From Scytonematopsis contorta HA4267-MV1 (GTDB lineage Bacteria > Cyanobacteriota > Cyanobacteriia > Cyanobacteriales > Nostocaceae): a stretch of 64,000 bases of DNA. Shown here one piece after another: positions 30,101 through 35,326 of this stretch. The notes under the pieces are model-generated. The model was not told the DNA's origin. It made no database searches and worked only from the letters and a program-made list of their open reading frames with translations. The DNA lies in the NCBI GenBank assembly GCA_019359035.1, contig JAHHIC010000048.1:1-64000 (forward strand), written 5' to 3'. Numbering within the stretch: position 1 is the stretch's first letter; each line of letters begins with the position of its first letter. Both the position numbers and the translations under genes were made by a program.

Positions 30101-30606
30101 AAATATCTCCACAACAACAAATAATACCTTGGCTCGAACAAATACAACAGTTAATAGTAGAATTACAGGAGTACTCTTACACTCCCCTGTTTGAGATTCA
30201 AGCTATGAGTGAGCTACCAGGGGGAATACCTTTGTTTGAGACCCTTGTTGGGTTTGAAAATTATCCAATCGACAGTTCTTTGTTCAATGAAGGTGGCTTA
30301 CTACAGCTAAGCAATATACAGAGTTTTGGGCAAAATAATTATCCACTAACTTTAGTTGTAGTGCCCAGGAATGAATTATTTATTGAGATTCGTTACGATA
30401 CTCTTCATTTTAAAGAGGATAAAATAAAATGGATGTTAGAACACTTGCAAACTATTTTTTCAGCAATTGTAGAAAATCCTCAACAGGCTGTGGGTGAATT
30501 ACCTTTACTCAAAGAGTCAGAAAAACAAAAATTGTCGAAAAAATCCCTTAAAAAATTAAAACAAATCAAACGCAATTTAATTAAGGTAGAAGGCTTTGCT
30601 GATTGA
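18178..30606 (+). CDS. Hybrid PKS-NRPS: KS-AT-ACP-LLM monooxygenase-KR-C-A(X1)-T-E-C
   Basis: KS VDTACSSSLVAMH; AT GHSVGEYVAA and HAFHSPLM (malonyl-type); ACP MGADSIIFLE; luciferase-like FMN domain (about 21780-22815); KR TGGLGVLG with SSIAALLGSPGQSNYGAANAF; C HHIVIDGW; A SFDVVMEEIF; T GGDSILS; E HHLAVDGLSW and EGHGRE; terminal C HHHILIDGW. Confidence 0.95.
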   Translation: MSNKKIEPIYSPQRLLLSLNKAIKKLEAVEQSKAEPIAIIGMGCRFPGKANHPQAYWNLLNNGIDAITKIPLKRWDCDAYYDSNPEAPGKIYTRYGAFLEDIDQFEPQFFGVSPREATGIDPQQRLLLETTWEALEHSGQAPEKLRGSQTGVFLGFFMEEYSRLSVYSGDYSNIDAYNSLGSLQSLAAGRLAYVFDLQGPTFQVDTACSSSLVAMHLACQSLRAKESNLAISGGVNLILTPEVTIGLCKLKALSPDGHCKTFDATANGYVRGEGCGIVVLKRLSDALADKDNILALIRGSAVNHDGYSNGITAPNGTAQEAVIRQAIKNAKVELKNIQYVETHGTGTPLGDPIEVLALSKVLSAGRTKETPLHIGSVKTNFGHLEGAAGVASLMKVVLALQHQKIPPHLHFQTPSPYIPWEKIPVKVPTEAIPWPEKEGSRLAGVSSFGMSGTNVHLILEQAPQPQTATSTTERPWHILNLSSQTPSALQSLAKSYEAFLDAHPEISLPDICFTASTGRSHFNHRLAIVTSNKQELADKLAKISASEEANGVFSGKITSNSKSPKIAFLFTGQGSQYVNMGKQLYQTQPVFRQALEQCDKILKFYLKKSILDVLYPENNQNLNSSVIDQTAYTQPVLFAFEYALFQLWQAWGIKPDVVMGHSVGEYVAATIAGVFSLEDGLKLIATRGKLMQQLPAGGMMLSLMAPVEEVKSAITGKPNVVIAAFNGLQSTVISGAKEVVQDIAAQMEARGFKSKELEVSHAFHSPLMQPMVAEFKQVAEQVNYSQPRIKLISNVTGQIATEEVATPEYWCSHILSPVNFATGMETLHKQGCDIFLECGSKPVLLGMGRWCLPDDAGIWLPSLRFGQDDWQQMLISLSQLYVRGVKVDWKGFDLDYPQRRKVILPTYPFQRKSYWYSTREPTAMNKDGLLSNSSAKSDSAKSEIQAEQPDQHSTVQRREQVITKLRSLIGNVLQLPPEEVDIHKSLLEMGADSIIFLEAAQNLKKNFGVNLTIRQLFEELNTLDALGNYIVSHMPDGLELEESLADKVNTASVNSSINSSINSSTFELESPSNVSTSKINRQSTELNFAENFTENINQHSNNVNSPDSSQVDRTGLELIMSQQLQTMAQISEKAIAQMSQLMTEQLSVLKKQGTATDPLPITQPLEIIKSKPIVQEQAFQINRTSGKTHQPLNESKACLQVNQVMQFSLYYFGSYEAEFSKDKYTLLFEGAKFADKNNFTAIWLPERHFHAFGGFSPNPSLLAAALTRETQSIQLRAGSVVLPIHHPIRVAEDWAVIDNFSQGRVGVAFASGWHPNDFVFAPDAYEHRRELMFESIKTVQKLWQGEPTQFINGAGTSNEIKIFPMPVQKTLPTWITIVNNPETYIKAGEIGAGVLTNLMGQTIEDLVDNIKLYREALAQHGHEPTSGKVTVLLHTFVGNNLQQVRELARQPFYNYLSSSLGLFQSLVKSQGLSVANFEELSEDDKNYVLSSAYDRYVQTSALIGTPESCAQIVEKLLAIGVNEIACLIDFGVDQENVLANLPYLNRLRESFQESFQESFQENCQNSQTFEKRSPDLDWLYTLKWENQPSSVAGNKLNLTEVTGRWLIFADEQGVGNSLADGISAKGQSCSLVYASNNHIASDTHNTHIINPTDPNAFSELLENYTSSNQLPILGIIHLWSLNTPVIENLTVDVLEDAQQLICGSALSLVQATISKIDSKDTAPKFWFVTQQAVTPANILPTGFIQASLWGFARTVAMEYPKNWGALIDLDTHRSVSEQAEELLRELTTSQGEDEIALHQGERYVARLVRYSIADEITHTSEDLSNGFTGRSNNFLQRNDTSTPSKQLVGTTLITGGLGVLGIKFAQWLVTQGVKHLILCGRRVPSAEVQQTIAKLEKAGIKIKVVQVDVNNATEVSELLTQIKNQEQESWPPLRNIFHLAGVIDDKGLAQQTWQQFKTVLAPKVLGTWNLHMLTQDLPLDNFVVFSSIAALLGSPGQSNYGAANAFIDALIHYRRVQGLPGLSLNWGGWSEAKVTSHFDTHLQQLWKDYLNQRWQEIGIELIDPQQGFQVLQKLLGSEIAQVSIIPIDWSRFSKTPGINQRPLLSSFIKPLTSPDTTPDTTPDTTPIRVSLSQGQKQLWILAQVSQAGSIAYHTSAYLELRGHLELEYLKQAVQQVVNRHEALRTAIDPQGEWQQILPSVNLEVSLIDYSSSLLETENAQQAQISTWLGQRNCIPFDLTIAPLLRIEVLKLAPKRHILIIVGHHIVIDGWSAENILQEISLFYSDLCNGLVNSFKPPLQFREFLTGQNQQSQTKGMMAHKYFWLAQLATKPPILELPADQIRPPVKTYRASRQQLELDPGFCQQLRAFSKEQKCTLFMTLLTGYLILLHRLTKQNEIVVGIPTSGRSLLESQTMVGHASHLLPIQSFLGKEPITAEDFLARTRTRLLDTYEHQDYPFAELLNQLELKTDLSSPALVSVTFNLEPPIPTAPMGNLDIKLLPRPLDFNHYDVDFNLIDLKTHLVLEAAYNKDLFQEETIQRWIGHYCTVLKALINNPQQYITTLPLLAEQEQHQLLVEWNDTVANYPKHQCIHHLFEAQVKSTPNAIAVIFEDEQLTYQELNARANQLAHYLQNLNIRPETLVGIFVKRSIEMIVGLLAILKAGGAYIPLDPNYPQERLSYMMADSGISVLLTQESLLESLPKHQAQVVCLDSDWGEIEQHSHENLDIRISSDNLAYSIYTSGSSGQPKGVLVTHQNLVNHSSAIASEYNLSSWDKVLQFAALSFDVVMEEIFPSWLSGATVVLSPQELFASFTDLLEFINTQKLTVLNLPAAFWHEWVLNLSQSQEYLPNSLRLVVVGSEQVQWSRVAMWQKYVGNHIKLYNAYGLTETTITATVYQVDLSDQQEKTGSVPIGRPIANTQVYILDSNLQPVAVGVTGELYVGGDGLAKGYLNRSELTKEKFIPNPFTDSKSNNKSKRLYKTGDLARYNNNGNVEFVGRTDNQVKIRGFRIELEEIEAVLNTHPQIQQAVVIATEDISGNKRLAAYVVMIDLSLTLHQLREFLKPKLPQYMMPSVFVTLDTLPLTTNGKLDRKALPALDGEISSEQEYVAPRTEIEKILTNIWQEILLKEKVSIHDNFFEIGGDSILSIQVVSRAKNSGIQITPQQIFQNQTIIELANVANTTATVIAQQGIVTGVAPLTPIQHWFFAKNKQEVQHFNQSVLLQVPNYLQTELIERALKKLLEHHDGLRLRFTSVVTEQTQTNHVLDDVVPFTVVDLSSTPQLEQAEALSKIATEYQASLNLSDGRLMQVVMFNLGKESDARLLIIIHHLAVDGLSWRILLSDLQTIYQQLITQQPIQLSAKTTAFIDWAKKLNSYAQSEIIKQELDYWLNKDWSLTTPLPFDNAYTQQENTVGSAASVSVKLSVEETQALLGSVNETYNTQINDILLSALAISLASWTGNSNLLIDLEGHGREELFSDVDLSRTVGWFTSLFPVLLQLPKLDQLASIIKSIKEQLRGIPNRGIGYGILRYLCEDVCEDTSVKQQLQTIPTPEICFNYLGQFDQLQLPTGWKIASESTGANHSFQQNRSHLLDINALVVEGELQMNWTYSSNVHTHSTVENLANSYMREIRSIIEHCRSENAFEYTPSDFPLALLNQKELDNLLAEFKTEKIESIYPLSPMQQGMLFHSLYAPESGVYFDQITFNVKGNINFLAFKSAWEKVLHRHPVLRTFFVWENRQTPLQIVLKQVNLPWSNLDWQGLSLTEQQQQLNQLLQTQKEQGFQFNQSPLMECTLIKLSEDTCTFIWNHHHILIDGWCLSIIFKEVLSFYQASLEGKTLCLPTPRPYQDYIAWLHSQDKKAAIEFWQQTLQGFKTPTSLVVDKPKSQKQEKLSDYKTDYNKLGLRFSAQLSNQLQSVAQQYHLTLSTIVQGVWGLLLSHYSGEQDVVFGVTVSGRTSSLPGVENMVGLLINTLPLRLQISPQQQIIPWLEQIQQLIVELQEYSYTPLFEIQAMSELPGGIPLFETLVGFENYPIDSSLFNEGGLLQLSNIQSFGQNNYPLTLVVVPRNELFIEIRYDTLHFKEDKIKWMLEHLQTIFSAIVENPQQAVGELPLLKESEKQKLSKKSLKKLKQIKRNLIKVEGFAD
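21781..22815 (+). other. Embedded luciferase-like (LLM class) flavin monooxygenase domain
   Basis: VMQFSLYYFGSYEAEFSKDKYTLLFEGAKFADKNNFTAIWLPERHFHAFGGFSPNPSLLAAALTRETQSIQLRAGSVVLPIHHPIRVAEDWAVIDNFSQGRVGVAFASGWHPNDF. Confidence 0.9.
27181..30500 (+). repeat. Long direct repeat, copy 1 (A-subdomain/T/E/C of the X1 module)
   Basis: Closely matches 38091-41350. About 405 bp (28141-28547 vs 39044-39450) look identical by eye. Confidence 0.9.
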
Positions 30607-30654
30607 AACTACAGCAGATTTTAGGTGAGCAGGGTACAAGCCAATACTGCTCGG

Positions 30655-30840
30655 TTAAGCCCCAAAATATCCAAATAGGTAGGTTGAGTTGAGGGACGAA
30701 CGCGAGTGCGTCCGCTTCGGATAACCCAACAAATACAACGTTTCGGTTGGGTTTCCGTTATTCCTCAACCCAACCTACAAAATCTCTTAATCGAGCAGGG
30801 TACAAGCGGGCGGGCAAGGATGCCCACCCCACAATAAATT
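30655..30840. repeat. Intergenic repeat related to 15789-15975, plus a 'gcgggcaaggatgcccaccccacaa' element
   Basis: gtaggttgagttgagggac...cctcaacccaacctacaaaat, preceded by the same 'agccccaaaata..ccaaaatacgtaggttg'-type flank as at about 15760. Confidence 0.8.
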
Positions 30841-30934
30841 TGATATTTTTTTGTGTACTTCATTTACCTGCAAACTGCTGTATAAATGAGTCTTATGTCA
30901 GATAGAAAAATATTAACTTAAACCAACTTAAATA

Positions 30935-31978
30935 ATGAAAGAACAAAATTCACTACCGAAAACATCTAATTTTTCAAATTTGAAAAATGTCAAGCGTCGG
31001 GCTGTTGGTTTATCCCCAACAGAACTAATTGAAGCAGGCTTTATTTCTTCCCAACAAACAATTCCTCTTGTTATTCAACCTCTAGTTGATGGATTAGACA
31101 TCACACAATGGGCTGACAATAATCGAGACTTGGTAAAAACTTTGCTCTTACAACATCGAGCTTTATTATTCCGAGGCTTTAAAGTAAAAACAACACAACA
31201 ATTTCAAGAGTTTGTTAGAGCTACTTCTGATGGAGAATTGCTCAAATACGTAGACCGTAGTTCACCTCGGACAACAGTAGGAGAACAGGTTTACACATCT
31301 ACAATTTACCCAGCAGAATACCCGATATTACTTCACAACGAGTTAACTTATACAATAAAATATCCACTGAAAATTTATTTCTGCTCTCTAAAAGTTGCCC
31401 CCTACGGTGGTGCAACTCCGATTGCTGATGGACGCAAAATTTATCAGCGGATTGATGAGAAAGTTCGCAATCAATTTATCGAAAAGAAATGGATGTTAGT
31501 TCGTAATTATAACGATGGCTTTGGGCTTCCGTGGCAAGAAGTTTTCCAAACTGATGACAAAGCCAAAGTAGAAGCATATTGCCAAGAAAACTCCATCGAC
31601 TTCACTTGGAAAGAAGGTTCGCGCTTACAAACTCGCCAAATTCGTCAGGCAGTTCATTACCATCCTCAAACAAAAGAACCACTTTGGTTTAACCATGCTG
31701 CTTTCTTTCACCACACAAATTTACTTTCCGAATTTAATGAACACGAACTTCCATACAATACTTATTATGGAGATGGGAGTGTCATCCCTCCTGCTATAAT
31801 TGAACATATTAATCAAGCTTATAACGAAGAAAAAGTAATTTTTTCCTGGCAAGAAGGAGAAATTTTAATGCTTGATAATATGAGTATTACTCATGGAAGA
31901 GAATCTTACAAAGGTGAACGGCAAGTTCTAGTTGCAATGAGTGACCCATTAACATCTGTAAACTCAGATTTTTCATAA
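30935..31978 (+). CDS. TauD/TfdA-family Fe(II)/2OG dioxygenase, SyrP-like aminoacyl-PCP beta-hydroxylase
   Basis: HRALLFRGFKV, SSPRTTVGEQVYTSTIYPAEYPILLHNELTYT (HxE), WFNHAAFFH, GEILMLDNMSITHGRESYKGERQVLVAMSDP. Confidence 0.88.
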   Translation: MKEQNSLPKTSNFSNLKNVKRRAVGLSPTELIEAGFISSQQTIPLVIQPLVDGLDITQWADNNRDLVKTLLLQHRALLFRGFKVKTTQQFQEFVRATSDGELLKYVDRSSPRTTVGEQVYTSTIYPAEYPILLHNELTYTIKYPLKIYFCSLKVAPYGGATPIADGRKIYQRIDEKVRNQFIEKKWMLVRNYNDGFGLPWQEVFQTDDKAKVEAYCQENSIDFTWKEGSRLQTRQIRQAVHYHPQTKEPLWFNHAAFFHHTNLLSEFNEHELPYNTYYGDGSVIPPAIIEHINQAYNEEKVIFSWQEGEILMLDNMSITHGRESYKGERQVLVAMSDPLTSVNSDFS

Positions 31979-31997
31979 TACATACAGGAGAAAAAAA

Positions 31998-34900
31998 ATG
32001 GATATGATTGAAGGCTTTGAATTATCACCTCAACAAAAACATCTTTGGAAACTACAATACTCTTCGCCAAATTTTCCCTATCGTGCCCAGTGTACTGTAC
32101 AAATTAAAGGCAAAATCAAGCCAGCTACTTTAAAAACTGCTATCGATAAAGTAATATCGAGTAATGAGATTATTCGTACTACTTTTAATTCTGTGCCTGG
32201 AATGACTTTACCGTTACAAGTTATTGCTCCTAATTGTAATTTAAATTTCAGCGATTACGATTATACGGGAATAGAATTAGAAGCACAGTTAACTCAAATA
32301 GAATTGTTGTGGAAGCAATATAATCAGTTACCTTTTGATTTTTCTGATAACTTACTTTTTAGTTCTGCATTAGTCACTCTTTCAGAACAAGAGTCTGTAC
32401 TATTATTTAACCTTCCTGCACTATACGTTGATATCAAAGGGCTTAATAATTTAATACTAAAAATTTTCAAGTTTTATGATGCTTCTACTAAAGGCAAAGA
32501 AATTGTTGAAGAAGTGCTACAATATGTTGATATCTCCGAATGGCAAAATCAACTACTTGATAACGAAGAACAAGAACTAATTCTTGCTAAGGGTTACTGG
32601 CGTAAACATAACATTACTGATTGCTTAAGTGTAAAATTGCCTTTTGAAAAAAAATTTACTCAGGAAAGCGGCTTTGAACCTCGTTATTTGACTTTTAATG
32701 TTATCCCTAGCCAAGTAGAGCAAATCTCAGAATTTATTAAAAAAGAAAAAGTTTCAATTGATTTATTTTTCCTCACGTGCTGGCAGGTACTTCTGTGGCG
32801 TATAATTCAAAAACCAGAAGTATTTGTTGGGGTTGGTTGTGAAAATCGAAAGCACGAAGATTTGCAAGATTCTGTTGGTTTATTAGCCAGATATTTACCC
32901 CTCAAGTCTAGTTTTCAGGAAGGCTTGTTGTTTCAGGATGTTCTTAAACAGATACAACTGAAATTAGATAATATTTATACCTGGCAAGAATATTTTAGCT
33001 GGGAGTCAATCATTGATGAAAATAAAGATGAAAACAAAAGTTATGTAAATACTGCTTTTATACCCTTTAGTTTTGATTTTTCTAAACAATATAAACATAT
33101 TGTAAATGATATTTGCTTTTCTATTGTCAAACGCGATATCTGTTTTGACAAATTTAAAGTTAAACTAAGTTTAACTCAAAACCAGGATGATTTAGTCGCA
33201 CAATTACATTACGATACTAATTTATTTGATGAAGACTATATTCAATGTCTAGTCGAGCAATTTCAGACCCTATTGTCTGGTATTTTGAATGACCCTGAGA
33301 CAGTCATTGACAAAATACCAATCCTCAGCGACATTGAGCGCGAAAAAATTCTAGTTAATTTCAATGATACGAGTTATGATTATCCTAAAGACAAATGTAT
33401 CCATCATTTATTTGAAGAGCAGGTAAGAAAAACACCTAAAGCTGTAGCAGTGGTTTTTGAGAACCAGCAGTTAAGCTATTATCAATTAAATCAAAGAGCT
33501 AACCAAGTAGCACATCACTTACAAAGCTTGGGAGTTAAACCAGAAAAGCTGGTAGGTATTTGTGTGGAACGTTCTATTGATATGGTGGTGGGAATGTTGG
33601 GAATACTTAAGGCTGGAGGTGCATATATACCCCTTGACCCCAATTATCCTCAAGAACGATTGAGTTATATGTTGGCAGATTCAGGTGTTGAAGTGTTATT
33701 AACTCAACAGTCTTTGCTTAAATCTTTGCCGCAAAACCAAGCACAGGTAGTTTGCTTAGATGCAGATTGGGATATAATTTCTAAACAGAGCGAAGATAAT
33801 CCTAAGTGTAGAGTGAAATCAGAGAATTTGGCTTATGTCATGTACACTTCTGGTTCTACTGGACAACCTAAGGGGGTTGCAATTGAACATCACTCTGTTT
33901 TAAATCTTGCAGAGGGTCTGTATCAAGCTATTTATGCTAAAATTGAGACTTCACCGCTGCGAATAAGTTTGAATGGGTCTTTTAGTTTCGACACTTCTGT
34001 AAAACAGTTCGTTCAAATACTTTACGGTCACACTCTTGATATAATACCGACAATAGTGAGATTTGATGGAGATGCCTTATTATCTTACCTGCAAGACCAC
34101 AAAATCGACGTATTTGACTGCACACCATCACAACTGGAACTGTTGATAACCGCAGGATTACTATTGGGTGATGATGTTCCTAAATACATACTGGTAGGAG
34201 GAGAAGCTATTTCCCCCGACCGTTGGCAAGCTTTAACTCAGGTAAAAACCATTAATTTTTACAATGTTTATGGTCCAACGGAATGTACTGTTGATGCTAC
34301 AGTTTGCAAATTGCGAATCTCTGATAATCAGCCTATCATCGGTCGTCCTATTGCCAACACCCAAATATACATCTTGGACGAACAACTGCAACCATTACCC
34401 ATTGGTGTTTGTGGAGAATTATATATCGGGGGTGATGGTTTAGCTAGGGGTTATCTTAACCGACCAGAATTAACACGAGAAAAATTTATCCACAATCCCT
34501 TCCAGAACTCAAAATTCAAGGCATCCTTGGGGAATACCTCTGGTCTACAAAGTTCAAAATTATATAAAACTGGGGATTTGGCTCGATATTTGCCTGACGG
34601 TAACATCGAATTTCTTGGTCGCATAGACAACCAGATAAAGATTCGCGGTTTCCGTACCGAATTAGGAGAAATTGAAGCTGTCTTAAATGCCCATCCCCAA
34701 ATCCAACAAGCTGTAGTTATTGCAACAGAAGATGTTTCTGGCAACAAACGCTTAGTTGCCTATATAGTTAAATCGGATGAATCACTCACCATCAATCAAC
34801 TAAGTGAATTCCTCCTTTCAAAACTACCAGAATACATGTTGCCCAGTGATTTTGTAATATTAGACACTTTACCCTTAACACCCAACGGCAAAATAGACAG

Positions 34901-35285
34901 AAAAGCCCTACCTGCACAAAATAGTAAAATTACACGGATTCAGGAATACGTAGCACCACGTACACGCAGTGAAAAAATAATAGCTAATATCTTCGCTTCT
35001 GTCCTAGGTGTACAAAATGTAGGTATCCACGACAACTTCTTTAAAATAGGGGGACATTCTCTGCTAGCAACCCAAGTTACCTCTCGTCTAAAGCAAGCAT
35101 TTTCTGTCGAACTATCCCTACCACAAATCTTTGAAACACCAAATGTAGCAGGATTAGCTTCAGCTTTAACCCAGTTACAGCTTCAACATACAGAGGATGA
35201 AGAAATCGCTTATATGCTAGCTGAGTTGGAAGGGTTATCAGATGAAGAAGCAGAAAAACTCCTGATATCATATCATGCCAGATAA
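31998..35285 (+). CDS. NRPS: degenerate C-like ('interface') domain-A(Glx)-T
   Basis: C-fold N-terminus ELSPQQKHLWKLQY, but HHxxxDG is replaced by LPALYVDIKG. A domain YTSGSTGQPKGV with manually read code DTKDLGVVDK (cf. Glu/Gln DAKDLGVVDK and DAQDLGVVDK). T motif FFKIGGHSLLATQ. Confidence 0.93.
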   Translation: MDMIEGFELSPQQKHLWKLQYSSPNFPYRAQCTVQIKGKIKPATLKTAIDKVISSNEIIRTTFNSVPGMTLPLQVIAPNCNLNFSDYDYTGIELEAQLTQIELLWKQYNQLPFDFSDNLLFSSALVTLSEQESVLLFNLPALYVDIKGLNNLILKIFKFYDASTKGKEIVEEVLQYVDISEWQNQLLDNEEQELILAKGYWRKHNITDCLSVKLPFEKKFTQESGFEPRYLTFNVIPSQVEQISEFIKKEKVSIDLFFLTCWQVLLWRIIQKPEVFVGVGCENRKHEDLQDSVGLLARYLPLKSSFQEGLLFQDVLKQIQLKLDNIYTWQEYFSWESIIDENKDENKSYVNTAFIPFSFDFSKQYKHIVNDICFSIVKRDICFDKFKVKLSLTQNQDDLVAQLHYDTNLFDEDYIQCLVEQFQTLLSGILNDPETVIDKIPILSDIEREKILVNFNDTSYDYPKDKCIHHLFEEQVRKTPKAVAVVFENQQLSYYQLNQRANQVAHHLQSLGVKPEKLVGICVERSIDMVVGMLGILKAGGAYIPLDPNYPQERLSYMLADSGVEVLLTQQSLLKSLPQNQAQVVCLDADWDIISKQSEDNPKCRVKSENLAYVMYTSGSTGQPKGVAIEHHSVLNLAEGLYQAIYAKIETSPLRISLNGSFSFDTSVKQFVQILYGHTLDIIPTIVRFDGDALLSYLQDHKIDVFDCTPSQLELLITAGLLLGDDVPKYILVGGEAISPDRWQALTQVKTINFYNVYGPTECTVDATVCKLRISDNQPIIGRPIANTQIYILDEQLQPLPIGVCGELYIGGDGLARGYLNRPELTREKFIHNPFQNSKFKASLGNTSGLQSSKLYKTGDLARYLPDGNIEFLGRIDNQIKIRGFRTELGEIEAVLNAHPQIQQAVVIATEDVSGNKRLVAYIVKSDESLTINQLSEFLLSKLPEYMLPSDFVILDTLPLTPNGKIDRKALPAQNSKITRIQEYVAPRTRSEKIIANIFASVLGVQNVGIHDNFFKIGGHSLLATQVTSRLKQAFSVELSLPQIFETPNVAGLASALTQLQLQHTEDEEIAYMLAELEGLSDEEAEKLLISYHAR
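32409..32441 (+). other. Degenerate condensation active-site region (NLPALYVDIKG instead of HHxxxDG)
   Basis: aac ctt cct gca cta tac gtt gat atc aaa ggg, read directly from the sequence. Confidence 0.85.
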
Positions 35286-35326
35286 TATGACCATAATAAA
35301 TGTTTTGAAATCAATAACTATAAGCT

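Noticed and set aside
31998-33290. Initial idea of an active LCL condensation domain
   Set aside because: The HHxxxDG motif is absent (LPALYVDIKG), and an intact C domain already ends the preceding protein.
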